A stretch of 64,000 nt of DNA from Parapedobacter sp051400755 (GTDB taxonomy: Bacteria; Bacteroidota; Bacteroidia; Sphingobacteriales; Sphingobacteriaceae), in NCBI RefSeq assembly GCF_051400755.1, contig NZ_JBLFFL010000007.1:150480-214479 (forward strand), written 5' to 3'. Shown here one piece after another: positions 17,012 through 27,124 of the stretch. The position numbers and the translations under genes are program-made. The notes below the pieces were generated by a model, which was not told the DNA's origin, ran no database searches, and saw nothing but the letters and a program-made list of their open reading frames with translations. Numbering within the stretch: the first letter of the stretch is position 1; the number at the start of each line of letters is the position of its first letter.

Positions 17012-18043
17012 TTAGTTGTGCTCTATTTTGGCGATCCAGGCAGTCGGTTCGAAATTCTTCTGCACCCGTTTCAATTCCCGATAGGCCTCTTCCTCCGTTG
17101 TGAATGATGCCCAGCTTACCTTTTTCCGGTTGCCCGGCATCCGGCTCTCGAGGGCCTCAAGATCATATCCTTTGGCGTTCATTGTTTTCACATACTGCTT
17201 CGCTTCAGCCATCGTGTTAAATGAGCCCACAATAATTTCGTAGGTAACGGAGGGCTTCGGCTTCGCGGCCGGTGCAACGGTCGCACTGTCTGCCAACACC
17301 CGGCCGCCCGCCAGCGAATCGACGACAGCCGAATCGACGGCGATAGAATCGGTCGCTGTCGGAAGCCCCTGTCCGGTTGGTCCGTCGCCGCTATCACGGT
17401 TTTTTGGATCCGCCACTCCGCCTTGCTGTTCTTGGGCTACGCCTGTTTGCGCAGACTTTCCTGCTTTGTAATACCAGGCAACACCAACAGCGCTTATCAG
17501 CACCAACAATGCCGCAGCTGCGATCCACCACGCCTTGCGGCTTTTCGTTACATATACTTCATCCGATAGGACAGCAGCCGGCTCCACTTGCTCCGTTGCC
17601 CGTTCGGGCGTCGCTGTCACCTCTTCGCCCGGTGTCTCCCTTTCCGGTGCTGCTTGTTCCTTTACAGGCTTCCATCCGAAGCCACCCGTCTCGAACGGCT
17701 TCAGCACAAACGATGCTCCGTCCGCCAGCAGGTAACCTAACCCATCCAACAACGCTTGTCCACGGCGGCTGATCGTCTCCATGACTTCATCCACCGCACG
17801 TTCCAGCAGTTGCTTAGCCGTGTCCTCATCTACCTGACGCTGGACTTGCAGATACGTGATGAGGGAAAAGGCCTCTTGTTGCCCGTCCGTTAATTCAATG
17901 TGCGTCGCCGGCGGTAAAAAAGCCGAGGTATCCTGGTGGTATGAGGCCGGGATATGTCTTTTGGCGAACACGCCGATGCCCGGTACCGCTACAGCTGGGT
18001 ATCTCCTCAACAAATTCGCTATGCACAACCCTAAATTCATCAA
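17012..18043 (-). CDS. HU-CCDC81-like and SPOR domain membrane protein
   Basis: Residues about 1-125 resemble the prokaryotic HU-CCDC81 module (LLRRYPAVAVPGIGVFAKR, ALLDGLGYLLADGASFVLKP). One membrane helix follows at about 173-192 (WWIAAAALLVLISAVGVAWY), then a low-complexity linker. The C-terminal 70 residues are a SPOR domain (YEIIVGSFNTMAEAKQYVKTM, KVSWASFTTEEEAYREL). SPOR domains bind denuded septal peptidoglycan, so the protein is probably placed at division sites, with the HU-like part in the cytoplasm. It lies between the outer-membrane barrel gene and exbB on the same strand. Two starts, 18043 and 18040, cannot be told apart. Confidence 0.85.
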   Translation of the reverse strand: MMNLGLCIANLLRRYPAVAVPGIGVFAKRHIPASYHQDTSAFLPPATHIELTDGQQEAFSLITYLQVQRQVDEDTAKQLLERAVDEVMETISRRGQALLDGLGYLLADGASFVLKPFETGGFGWKPVKEQAAPERETPGEEVTATPERATEQVEPAAVLSDEVYVTKSRKAWWIAAAALLVLISAVGVAWYYKAGKSAQTGVAQEQQGGVADPKNRDSGDGPTGQGLPTATDSIAVDSAVVDSLAGGRVLADSATVAPAAKPKPSVTYEIIVGSFNTMAEAKQYVKTMNAKGYDLEALESRMPGNRKKVSWASFTTEEEAYRELKRVQKNFEPTAWIAKIEHN

Positions 18044-18104
18044 TCTGCCTTCCCAATCGGGTACAAAAATAAAATTAATACCTTAAACGTTAGAATGAAA
18101 ACCG

Positions 18105-19838
18105 TTAGAATGAAAAATTAACGCCACCAATGACGTTTAGGCCCAATCTCGGATAAAACAGGTAACGTTCGTAATTGGTGCCCAGCATATTATTCAATCG
18201 CACATAAATCCCGATACGGTCAGTCGCACGATATTCCGCGCCGGCACTCAGGTCGGCGAATGATGGAATGGTGGTCTTGCGTGCGCCCGTATCGCCCATT
18301 TCCGTGATCGCATACGTTCCAAGGTCCACATTCTCGTCGCGAACCAATCCATAGGTTTGCCCCTGAAACAGGAGTTCCCCATCGATATACAGCTTATCAC
18401 TGATGTTAAAACGCGCATTGGCAGACAACCTCATCTTCGGCGTATACCAGGCTTCTTCTTCACGTTGCAGGTCAAATTCGTTAAAATTTACCTTCCCTCC
18501 GATCGTCACCACTTCCGAAACGCGCACATTCAGCTCACCTTCCAATCCGACGACGGTACTCGCGTTTTCACCATCCTCATAGATCAGGTTAAACGCATAG
18601 GGCGTACCCGGAGCGATCGCATAGAACGGCATGCTTTCAATACGCCTGTAAAAGGCTTTCACCTTATAGCCAAAAGTAGCTCCCGCATTACCTTTAATTC
18701 CTCCAAACACATGCATGCGATCGACGGAATTGCGGATGGGGCTCTCCCCGCCCAATGTGCCCAACCAGGGATTCTCCCTGGTCAGCTCCCGTACGGATGT
18801 TTTATTCACATCACCGGTGATCCCCCCGAAAATATGGAAGAATTGCGGAACCAATGCAAAATCGATTTCGGCCGAAGGAAAGATGTTTGTCCGCGATGAG
18901 TCGCCGAATTCGGCGACAAAGTTGGCTCCCAGCGTAATGTTATAGTTCGGTCCTTGAAACCGTATGTACGGATTGACCCGGGCAATATGGTTAGCAAGTT
19001 CATAAGAAGCATCATTCACCGACGTAAAGTCGCCTGAAATGTTAGCCCCGACATTGAACACGTTGATCTGCTTATTCAGGTAACCGGATAAGGCGAACGA
19101 ATTTTCCTTCGTTTCATAAGCGTTGCTGTAGGCATACGCGTCGGCCTTTAATGAATAGCTAAAGGCATCGGTGGCTTGCTCATCATGGTTGCTGGTCAGT
19201 TCGCCCGTAAAATAAATATCGTTAAATGTTTGCTTGGCAGGGTCTGCATTCAGGCTGGCTCCGGTCGTGTCACTCACCAAGCCATAGAATCGGGTTCCAT
19301 ACCGGCTATACCCCACCTCACCATCCAGCGTGACCGGTCCCAAGATGGTGCGGCCAAACACCCCGATTTGCTGTGACGAAAATCGCTGCTGCTCAATCGT
19401 CCCCTGTTGGTTCAAATGCTTCACATATCCACCCAGTCGTGTATCCACCCAATAATCCGAACTCAAGTATACCTCCCCGAGCACGGTTCCCAGATTACCG
19501 GCCCCGATTTTCACATAGTTGTTCGTCAGCGTTTCCGCACGGGTAAACGGCATCTCTTGAATGGTCAGCTGTTTGGTCCCGGTATTGATATCCAGCTTCT
19601 TGTCCAGGATGCTATATGTCAATTTGGGCTGGTACTGGCGCTTGTTGCTCATATCTGGGCTACGCCGTATCTTTACCGCATCAGCCAATACGGGACGGTA
19701 ATCACGTACCACCTCGATGGAATCAATAGTAGCAGGCTTCTCGTCCTTCTGTTCTTCCTGTGCATAGCCCATCATGAGCATGCCCGAAAAAACCCCTGTA
19801 AACAAATACCTGTAGCGCATTGATGTTTGAAAGATCAT
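18105..19838 (-). CDS. Outer-membrane beta-barrel protein, TonB-receptor-like
   Basis: The 577-residue product has a signal peptide ending in GYAQ, a short conserved segment (VVRDYRP then LADAVKIRRSPD), and many alternating amphipathic strands ending in an aromatic residue (GLNVIGGVNFSF), as outer-membrane barrels do. Phrases such as VRLNNMLGTNYERY resemble the last strands of TonB-dependent receptors. No plug domain is evident. The N-terminal segment may be a TonB-box-like contact, given exbB-exbD-tonB downstream; this is inference. The start at 19838 is supported because the fused gene upstream begins in the same way (MI-x-Q-x-S-xx-Y-x-YL-x-TG). The cargo is unknown. Confidence 0.8.
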   Translation of the reverse strand: MIFQTSMRYRYLFTGVFSGMLMMGYAQEEQKDEKPATIDSIEVVRDYRPVLADAVKIRRSPDMSNKRQYQPKLTYSILDKKLDINTGTKQLTIQEMPFTRAETLTNNYVKIGAGNLGTVLGEVYLSSDYWVDTRLGGYVKHLNQQGTIEQQRFSSQQIGVFGRTILGPVTLDGEVGYSRYGTRFYGLVSDTTGASLNADPAKQTFNDIYFTGELTSNHDEQATDAFSYSLKADAYAYSNAYETKENSFALSGYLNKQINVFNVGANISGDFTSVNDASYELANHIARVNPYIRFQGPNYNITLGANFVAEFGDSSRTNIFPSAEIDFALVPQFFHIFGGITGDVNKTSVRELTRENPWLGTLGGESPIRNSVDRMHVFGGIKGNAGATFGYKVKAFYRRIESMPFYAIAPGTPYAFNLIYEDGENASTVVGLEGELNVRVSEVVTIGGKVNFNEFDLQREEEAWYTPKMRLSANARFNISDKLYIDGELLFQGQTYGLVRDENVDLGTYAITEMGDTGARKTTIPSFADLSAGAEYRATDRIGIYVRLNNMLGTNYERYLFYPRLGLNVIGGVNFSF

Positions 19839-19858
19839 AAGTTATTTATTCCTGTTAC

Positions 19859-22402
19859 TTATTGTTCAACTTTTGTAGCATTCAGCTTTTGCAACCGCTC
19901 CTTCGCGGAAATGATGATGCCATCCTCATCCGCTTCATAGTTTTCGATGATGCTCTCCAGCGTGCTCTTTGCCTGAAAATCATCACCTTTTCCAGCATAA
20001 GCGTCGGCGAGCAAGATAAAGCTCTTGGCCACCCAGTAGTCATGCGAAGCCATGTTATTGATCACATCGAACGCCGATTCGATCGCCTTATCATATTCCT
20101 TCCCTTCATATTGCAACTGGCCAACCAGATACCGTGCCTCGGCACCCACCGCAGTCTGGCTCTTCAATGCAGCCAGGTTCAGCTCTTTCATGGCAGTCTT
20201 CGTGTCTTTCTGTTTCAGCAGCGCATGCGCCGTATACAGGTTCGCCCTGGCGATGTCCTCCTCTGACAAACGGTCACTTTCCTTGATGAGTCTGGCGTAC
20301 ATCACCACCATTTCCTGGTCGCCGACCTCAGAATAGCACCTCATGAGATTAGTTACCGCATAGCCATAGTTGGCTTCGGAAGTGAGCTCCAGCTTCTTCA
20401 GGTGCACGATCGCTTCATTGTATTCTTTGAGCCCCAGATACAGTTCGGCTACCGTCAGCAAGGTGTTTTCCGTGTACTGGCTGGTCCAATCGTTCAGAAT
20501 GATGTTCAGGTCATGCAAGGCCTCTTTCGGATGGCCTGTTTTGTACAAGCTTACCCCCCGTATGTACCGCGCATGCTTCTCCTGTATAGGCTTCGGAAAT
20601 TTGTCAAAATAAGCGTTGATGGCCTCCACCGCGCCTTGATACTCGCCCCTAGCAAACAGTGTATGCGCCGCCTGGAAGGCCAGGTTATCCTGCTCCGCTG
20701 TCGAAAGATTACTGATATTGGTGCCGGTGGCGTAGTTGACATATCCCGATGCGTCGCCGCTGTCCAGATAAATGTTTTCGATCGAGCGCAGCGCCTGGCC
20801 GGCTTCATCCGTGGTGGCGTGCTCCTCCACCACCTTCCGGAAGGTGGCCATGGCCGCCTCCGTATTGTCCGCATTGTATTGAACGAGACCGATCGTCATC
20901 AGTGCCCTGGGGACATAGCTGCTGCGCGGATATTTCTCGATCATCTGTTGTAGTCCCTCAATGGCCGTATCGTAATCACCCATGGTGAAATACGTATAGG
21001 GCACTTCGAAGGCCACGTCATCTGCATAGTTTGAGTTGGGGAACTGTTCGATAACCGAGTGCAGGGTGGCGAGTTTCATCTCATTATCGCCCTGCAATCC
21101 CTGGATGATCCCACGCTGGAACAGTGCATAGTCCTCCTGATTGGGAGCCTTACTGTTGATCAGCTGGTCATAATACTGGTTGGCCTGGCCATAATTGCGC
21201 ATGGATAAATACGAATCGCCGAGACGGGCGATGATATCATTTCGTACATTTTCTTCCATCGAACTTCCATCGGTAGACAAAAAAAGTTCAAAATAGCTGG
21301 CCGCTGTATTGAAACTGTTATTGCGGAATGCCGCATACGCCAGTGCATAGTTGGCATAACTGTACACATCGGTGTTGCGGGCAGCGGGGAGACGCAGAAA
21401 ACGAGAGAAATTCTGCACGGCCTCTCCGTACTTGCGCACCTCGTACATGGCTTCAGCCTTCCAATAGGTGGCCAACGCAGCGATCTCAGGATCAATCGGA
21501 TATTTCTCTGACCGCATGAACAGGGAGATGCTGTTTTCAAATGCCCGCTCGTTGTAAAACTCCAATCCGCGGTAATATGTCACCTTTTGGTAGATCATGT
21601 CGGTTTCCCTGTCCCTATTGCTGAACGATTCCAGCATATTTACGGCTGCCTGAAAATTGCTCGTACCCGATAGGATCTCAGCCAACAGGAGTTCGGGAGT
21701 CTCCGTTTTTTCAGCATCCGGAGCGGTATTCGCATATTGGGCAACATATTCCCGGGCGACTTCCAGGGCAACCTGGGCGGAGTCCAATTCATATAAGATT
21801 TTGGCATAATTAAACAGCCCATCCATTTTCAACGCTTGGTCAAAATCCAGTTCGGATGCTTTGACAAACGCATTCCGCGCGCGTTGTTTATCGCCGGTTT
21901 CCAGGAAAATATTACCCAAAGCAATCATCGAGCTCTGGTAAAAGGCATCCGAAGTCTCCAGTCGCTCTAAGATGGCTTTCGCTCTTTCGTATTCGCCATT
22001 CTGGTAGGCCAAGTGGCCGATGCGGTAGTTATCTATATTACTACGTGTTGCGTCCTGGTGCCGTTCTTGCAATTTACCGTAATAAGGTTTTCTGAATTCG
22101 TTCTTTGCAAAATAAGTGGTAGCGGCAATCCGGCGCAGCTCGGTCTCAAGCGCTTGCCGGTCGATACCCATATCCGGGCTTCGGCGAATCTTTACGGCAT
22201 CCGCCAATATAGGCCGGTAGTCGCGTACGACATCGATCGAATCGAACGTGACGGGTTCTCTGTCCCCTTCACTTGGCCGTTGTTCTTCCTGCTGCTTCGG
22301 TTCCAGCTGTTTTTCTTCTTCCTGCGCATAACCTACAGCGAGTAAGACCGAAAAAATCCCGGTAAGCAGGTATTTATAGCCGATCGATTCTTGCGTTATC
22401 AT
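19859..22402 (-). CDS. Chimeric tetratricopeptide-repeat protein
   Basis: The 847-residue product joins two neighbouring gene families. Residues 1-78 copy the N-terminus of the outer-membrane barrel protein encoded downstream (signal peptide ending GYAQ, then VVRDYRP and LADAVKIRRSPDM). From residue 91 (RIAATTYFAKN) to the end it follows the upstream 1011-residue TPR protein from its residue 259 (RIVAATYFAKN), without the first 250 residues of that protein. Some stretches are almost identical to the upstream gene at DNA level. The fusion is in frame and has no stop, so it is probably expressed. TPR arrays usually serve as protein-binding scaffolds; this one should be exported by the barrel-type signal peptide. 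Flanking gaps are only 20 and 15 bp. Confidence 0.9.
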   Translation of the reverse strand: MITQESIGYKYLLTGIFSVLLAVGYAQEEEKQLEPKQQEEQRPSEGDREPVTFDSIDVVRDYRPILADAVKIRRSPDMGIDRQALETELRRIAATTYFAKNEFRKPYYGKLQERHQDATRSNIDNYRIGHLAYQNGEYERAKAILERLETSDAFYQSSMIALGNIFLETGDKQRARNAFVKASELDFDQALKMDGLFNYAKILYELDSAQVALEVAREYVAQYANTAPDAEKTETPELLLAEILSGTSNFQAAVNMLESFSNRDRETDMIYQKVTYYRGLEFYNERAFENSISLFMRSEKYPIDPEIAALATYWKAEAMYEVRKYGEAVQNFSRFLRLPAARNTDVYSYANYALAYAAFRNNSFNTAASYFELFLSTDGSSMEENVRNDIIARLGDSYLSMRNYGQANQYYDQLINSKAPNQEDYALFQRGIIQGLQGDNEMKLATLHSVIEQFPNSNYADDVAFEVPYTYFTMGDYDTAIEGLQQMIEKYPRSSYVPRALMTIGLVQYNADNTEAAMATFRKVVEEHATTDEAGQALRSIENIYLDSGDASGYVNYATGTNISNLSTAEQDNLAFQAAHTLFARGEYQGAVEAINAYFDKFPKPIQEKHARYIRGVSLYKTGHPKEALHDLNIILNDWTSQYTENTLLTVAELYLGLKEYNEAIVHLKKLELTSEANYGYAVTNLMRCYSEVGDQEMVVMYARLIKESDRLSEEDIARANLYTAHALLKQKDTKTAMKELNLAALKSQTAVGAEARYLVGQLQYEGKEYDKAIESAFDVINNMASHDYWVAKSFILLADAYAGKGDDFQAKSTLESIIENYEADEDGIIISAKERLQKLNATKVEQ

Positions 22403-22417
22403 CGTTCGTTTAAATTC

Positions 22418-25400
22418 CTATTCCTTATTATTGAGCTTTTGCAGACGCTCCTTCGCGGAGATGATGATGTCATCCTCATCCCCCTCATAGTTTTCGATGA
22501 TGCTCTCCAGCGTGCTCTTTGCCTGAAAATCATCACCTTTTCCCGCATAAGCATCGGCAAGCAAGATAAAGCTCTTGGCCACCCAATAGTCATGCGAAGC
22601 CATGTTATTGATCACATTGAACGCCGATTCGATAGCTTTATCGTACTCCTTCGCTTCATATTGCAGCTGGCCGGTCAGGTAGCGCGCCTCAGCACCGACT
22701 ACGGTCTGGCTTTTCAACGAGGCGAGGTTCAATTCCTTCTCCGCCGATGCCACATTTTGTTGCCGTAGCATCGCCTTTGCCGCATAGAGATGCGCCTTGG
22801 CAAGATCCTCCTCCGAAGAACGATCGTATTTCTTGATCAGCTCGGCATACTTGATCACCTGCTCCATGTCGTTGATCTCAAAGTAGCAGACCAGAAGGTT
22901 GTTTACGGCATAGCCGTAGTTTTCCTTATATTCAGAGGTAAGCTCCAGTTTTTTCAGGTGCACGATCGCTTCGTTGTATTGTTTGAGCCCCAGATACAGT
23001 TCGGCTACCGTCAGCAAGGTGTTTTCCGTGTACTGGCTGGTCCAATCGTTCAGAATGATGTTCAGGTCATGCAAGGCCTCTTTTGGGTGTTCCGTTTTAT
23101 AGAGGCTCACCCCCCGTATGTACCGCGCATGCTTCTCCTGTATAGGCTTCGGAAATTTATCGAAATAAGCGTTGATGGCCTCCACCGCGCCTTGATACTC
23201 ACCCCTTGCAAACAACGTATGCGCCGCCTGGAAGGCCAGGTTATCCTGCTCCGCTTTAGAAAGATCGCCAATATTGGTACTGGTGGCATAATTGATATAA
23301 CCTGACGCATCGCCGCGGTCCAAATAAATATTTTCTATCGAGCGGATGGCCTGCCGCGCTTCATCGGTAGTCGCGTGCTCCTCCACTACCTTCCGGAAGG
23401 TGGCCATGGCCCCCTCTGTATCGTCCTTATTGTATTGAACGAGACCGATCGTCATCAATGCCCGCGGGGCGTAGCTGCTGCGCGGATATTTCTCGATCAT
23501 CTGCTGCAGCCCGGCTATCGCTGTGTCATAGTCACCCGTGGTGAAGTAGGTATACGGAATCTCAAACGCCACGTCATCTGCATAGTTTGAGTTGGGGAAT
23601 TGTTCGATAACCGAACGTAACGTACTTAATTTTGCTTCGTTATTGCCCTGCAACCCCTGAATAATGCCCCGCTGGAATAAGGCATAGTCCTGGCTAGGGG
23701 CCTTACTGTTGATCAGCCGGTCATAATATTGCATGGCCCGGCCGTAGTTGCGCATGGAGAAATACGAGTCGCCGAGGCGGGCAATGGCATCATTGCGCAC
23801 ATTAGGCTCGATGGCATTGCCACCGGTTGATAGGAAGCGTTCGAAATAATTAGCGGCTGTATTGAAGCTATTGTTGCGGAAGGCCGCATATGCCAATGCA
23901 TAGTTGGCATAACTATATACATCTGTATTCCGGGCGGCGGGCAGCCGCAGGAACCGTGAAAAATTCTGCACCGCCTCTCCGAACTTGCGCACCTCGTACA
24001 TGGCCTCAGCCTTCCAATAGGTTGCCAACGCAGCGATCTCCGGATCAATCGGATATTGCTCCGACCGCATGAAGAGCGATATGCTGTTTTCAAACGCCCG
24101 TTCGTTGTAAAACTCCAACCCCCGATAGTAGGTTACCTTTTGATAAGCCGCGTCAGCTTCCGAACCGCGATTATCGATCGACTCCAGAATATCGACCGCT
24201 GCCCGATAGTTGCTGGTCCCCAGCAAGGTCTCTGCATAAAGTGTCTTGGCCTCTTCAAGCCGTTTGTTATTCGGGTAGGTTTTCAGGTATTCGGTCACCG
24301 CATCCAACGCCACTTGATGAAATTCAAGCTCGTAAGACAGTTTCGCATAATTAAACAGCCCTTCCTCTTTCATCGACGGATCGAAATCCAGCTTAGAGGC
24401 CATAAAGAACGCATTGCGCGCGCTTTGCTTGTCACCCGTTTTCAAGAAGGCATCTCCCAGCGCGATCATGGCACTCTGATAATAGGCGTCCTGATCCTCC
24501 ACCTTCTGCAATTCGGCGATCGCTTCCTCGTAATTACCCGTTTTATAGGCGATATAACCAATTTGGTAACTATCCTGGTTGTTTTGCGTCTTGCCCTGAT
24601 CGGCCGCTTGGAACTTGTCGTAATATTCCTTTGCCTTCTCAAAATCATTCTTGGCAAAATACGTAGCCGCCACAATGCGGAACATATCGGTCTCATGCGC
24701 CTGATCGGTGCTTTCCAATATCGGCAGCGCATATTCCAGTACATCATCATACCGGTTGTCCAGGTAATACAGCGCGGTGATATAATATGGATAAGTAGCC
24801 TCGTAGGTCTTGGACCCCTTCAGTTTCTCAAATTCCGTCAATGCCGTTTTAAAGTCCCGGTCCAGGTAGCTTAGGTAGGCGTAGTAATAAATGGAAGCTT
24901 CCTGATAGGTTCCGTTTTCATCCTTAAGCTGCTCGAAAATCGGTTTTGCTGATGCATAATCATCCATCATGAAAAAGGAGTACGCCTGTTTGTACCGAAA
25001 TTCCTTGTTTTCTCCCCCGGCCAGGTTGCGGCTATCCAGTCGACTGAACCACTCCAGTGTTTTCTCGTAATCCTTCTTCGCAAAATAAGACCGGCCAACC
25101 TGAAAATAGGCAGCCTTTGAATTTGCACTCGCGGGATAATCTTCTATATAGTTCAGGAATTGGCTTTCAGCATCTGACTCCCCAAGCTCCAGTGCACAGA
25201 CCGCTTGGTAGAAGCGGGTGTTCTCCTTGAGCAGGGTCAATTCTACATGTTCATCCTTCTGTAGTGTCGAAGTTATCCGGATGTCCTCTAGCTTATCGAA
25301 ATGCTTGGCAGCAGCAGCATATTTCCCTTTTTCATAAAGTTCCATCCCCGTTTTGTATGCCTGATTAACCGCCTGCCATGCGCTCTGCTGGGCCAAGGCG

Positions 25401-25453
25401 GATGATGCCAGCAAACTGAATCCTATGCTTAGCTGATAAATCCGTTTAAACAT
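22418..25453 (-). CDS. Secreted tetratricopeptide-repeat protein
   Basis: The 1011-residue protein has a signal peptide ending SALAQQ and then TPR units along its whole length (for example YEKGKYAAAAKHFDKLE, YFAKKDYEKTLEWFSRLD, AYKTGNYEEAIAELQKVE). It is probably periplasmic or attached to the outer membrane, a scaffold without enzymatic motifs. It is the first gene of a minus-strand run that continues with a chimeric relative, a barrel protein, the HU/SPOR protein, ExbB/ExbD/TonB and FolC. This order suggests a role in outer-membrane or envelope assembly linked to the TonB system; that is inference. Confidence 0.88.
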   Translation of the reverse strand: MFKRIYQLSIGFSLLASSALAQQSAWQAVNQAYKTGMELYEKGKYAAAAKHFDKLEDIRITSTLQKDEHVELTLLKENTRFYQAVCALELGESDAESQFLNYIEDYPASANSKAAYFQVGRSYFAKKDYEKTLEWFSRLDSRNLAGGENKEFRYKQAYSFFMMDDYASAKPIFEQLKDENGTYQEASIYYYAYLSYLDRDFKTALTEFEKLKGSKTYEATYPYYITALYYLDNRYDDVLEYALPILESTDQAHETDMFRIVAATYFAKNDFEKAKEYYDKFQAADQGKTQNNQDSYQIGYIAYKTGNYEEAIAELQKVEDQDAYYQSAMIALGDAFLKTGDKQSARNAFFMASKLDFDPSMKEEGLFNYAKLSYELEFHQVALDAVTEYLKTYPNNKRLEEAKTLYAETLLGTSNYRAAVDILESIDNRGSEADAAYQKVTYYRGLEFYNERAFENSISLFMRSEQYPIDPEIAALATYWKAEAMYEVRKFGEAVQNFSRFLRLPAARNTDVYSYANYALAYAAFRNNSFNTAANYFERFLSTGGNAIEPNVRNDAIARLGDSYFSMRNYGRAMQYYDRLINSKAPSQDYALFQRGIIQGLQGNNEAKLSTLRSVIEQFPNSNYADDVAFEIPYTYFTTGDYDTAIAGLQQMIEKYPRSSYAPRALMTIGLVQYNKDDTEGAMATFRKVVEEHATTDEARQAIRSIENIYLDRGDASGYINYATSTNIGDLSKAEQDNLAFQAAHTLFARGEYQGAVEAINAYFDKFPKPIQEKHARYIRGVSLYKTEHPKEALHDLNIILNDWTSQYTENTLLTVAELYLGLKQYNEAIVHLKKLELTSEYKENYGYAVNNLLVCYFEINDMEQVIKYAELIKKYDRSSEEDLAKAHLYAAKAMLRQQNVASAEKELNLASLKSQTVVGAEARYLTGQLQYEAKEYDKAIESAFNVINNMASHDYWVAKSFILLADAYAGKGDDFQAKSTLESIIENYEGDEDDIIISAKERLQKLNNKE

Positions 25454-25613
25454 GCCGTCAAATTAGTCTATTGTTTTTTCCTCAATTTCTTACAAAGTTG
25501 GGGCCATAAAATACACCTACCCCAATTTAACTTGCTAAGTTAGCGGGAAACCGCAACGTTTTCCTCAAAAGTTGTCCACAAATGTTAATAACGTCCTCCA
25601 AGGGGGGATTCGC

Positions 25614-26552
25614 TTATCCGCGGCTACCGGCAAGCAGGTACAATACAGCCATCCGAATAGCCACCCCATTTTCCACCTGGTCGAGGATAATCGAATGGTG
25701 GCTATCCGCCACGTCGCTGGTGATTTCCACACCCCTGTTTATCGGACCCGGGTGCATGATGATGATTTCCTTATCAAGCGAATCGAGCAGCTGCTTATTC
25801 AACCCATAGAGCATGGAATATTCCCGCAGAGACGGGAAATAAGCGATATCTTGGCGTTCCAGTTGGATGCGCAGCATATTGGCCACATCGCACCACTTCA
25901 GCGCATTCATCAAATTGTATTCTACCTGCACACCCAGCGAGGAGATATACTTGGGTATCAACGTAGTGGGGCCGCATACCATTACCTCCGCGCCCAGTTT
26001 GCGGAGACACAGAATATTTGACAGGGCCACCCGCGAATGTAAGATATCGCCGATGATGGCTATTTTCTTGCCGGCTACATCGCCAAACCGTTCGCGAATG
26101 GAAAAAGCATCCAGCAATGCTTGGGTAGGATGTTCATGCGCACCATCCCCGGCGTTGACGATCTGGGCGTTCACATGCTTGCTCAGGAAGATGCCGGCGC
26201 CCGGGTACGGATGGCGCATCACGACCATGTCTACCTTCATCGCCAGGATATTGTTGACCGTGTCGATGAGCGTTTCCCCTTTGCTTACCGAAGAAGAAGA
26301 TGCCGCAAAATTGATCGTATCGGCAGAAAGCCGTTTTTCCGCCAATTCAAAGGACAGTCGCGTACGCGTCGAATTCTCAAAAAAAACATTGGCAATGGTG
26401 ATGTCGCGCAAGGAGGGAACTTTCTTGATCGGGCGGTTGAGCACATCCTTGAAATTGTCGGCCGTCTCGAAAATCAACTGAATATCTTCCTCATTGAGGT
26501 CCTTGATCCCCAGAAGGTGACGCGTATGGAGTTGCCTTGTTGCTGCTGTCAT
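25614..26552 (-). CDS. pyrB: Aspartate carbamoyltransferase catalytic subunit
   Basis: The 312-residue protein has the carbamoyl-phosphate motif FFENSTRTRLSFELAEKRL, the aspartate-side motif VNAGDGAHEHPTQALLDAF, and HPGPINRGVEI near the end. It makes carbamoyl-aspartate in de novo pyrimidine synthesis. I chose the ATG at 26552; the open frame runs on to 26804, but that extension overlaps the C-terminal part of pyrR in another frame and has no family residues. It follows pyrR by 29 bp, giving the common pyrR-pyrB order. Confidence 0.96.
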   Translation of the reverse strand: MTAATRQLHTRHLLGIKDLNEEDIQLIFETADNFKDVLNRPIKKVPSLRDITIANVFFENSTRTRLSFELAEKRLSADTINFAASSSSVSKGETLIDTVNNILAMKVDMVVMRHPYPGAGIFLSKHVNAQIVNAGDGAHEHPTQALLDAFSIRERFGDVAGKKIAIIGDILHSRVALSNILCLRKLGAEVMVCGPTTLIPKYISSLGVQVEYNLMNALKWCDVANMLRIQLERQDIAYFPSLREYSMLYGLNKQLLDSLDKEIIIMHPGPINRGVEITSDVADSHHSIILDQVENGVAIRMAVLYLLAGSRG

Positions 26553-26581
26553 AGAATGCAAAAAAGATCCTATTAATTTTC

Positions 26582-27124
26582 TTATTCTGTCAGTAATGTA
26601 ATCCGATCGTGCGCATCCACTTCCTTCCACCCCACCATCACCCGCTGGGAGTCTATCGAATCCACCTGTATTCCGATATAATCCGGTTCGATGGGCAGTT
26701 GCCGCGAAAAACGGCGATCTACCAGTACCAACAGCTCTATCTTCGCCGGGCGGCCGAATGCCTGTAGCGCATCCATCGCTGCACGGATGGTCCTGCCCGT
26801 CCACAGCACATCGTCCATCAGGATGACCCGCTTGCCTTCTACAATGAAATCGATGTGTGTACTGCTGGGCACCAATGGGCCGCTGTCTTTCCGCCGGAAA
26901 TCGTCACGGAAGAAGGTGATGTCCAGTTCGCCATAAGCAACGGTGGATACCCCTTGTATCAGCTTCAGCTCTTCGACAATTCGCCTTCCAAGATAGATGC
27001 CCCGGGACTGAATACCGATAATGACCGAATCGGAGAAGTCGGCATGGTTCTCGATCAATTGGTGGCAGAGCCGCTGGATCGTGATCTGGAATTTTTGACC
27101 TTCCAATAATATAGATTGCTTCAT
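26582..27124 (-). CDS. pyrR: PyrR bifunctional pyrimidine regulator/uracil phosphoribosyltransferase
   Basis: The 180-residue protein carries the PRPP-binding motif VILMDDVLWTGRTIRAAMDAL and the hood region SVIIGIQSRGIYLGRRI typical of PyrR. In Gram-positive bacteria PyrR binds pyr mRNA to cause attenuation and can also make UMP from uracil. I see no clear PyrR-binding leader hairpin upstream of it here, so in this organism it may act mainly as the enzyme. It directly precedes pyrB. Confidence 0.93.
   Translation of the reverse strand: MKQSILLEGQKFQITIQRLCHQLIENHADFSDSVIIGIQSRGIYLGRRIVEELKLIQGVSTVAYGELDITFFRDDFRRKDSGPLVPSSTHIDFIVEGKRVILMDDVLWTGRTIRAAMDALQAFGRPAKIELLVLVDRRFSRQLPIEPDYIGIQVDSIDSQRVMVGWKEVDAHDRITLLTE

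Noticed and set aside
26553..26804. Longer PyrB N-terminus
   Set aside because: It overlaps the 3' part of pyrR in another frame and has no carbamoyltransferase residues.
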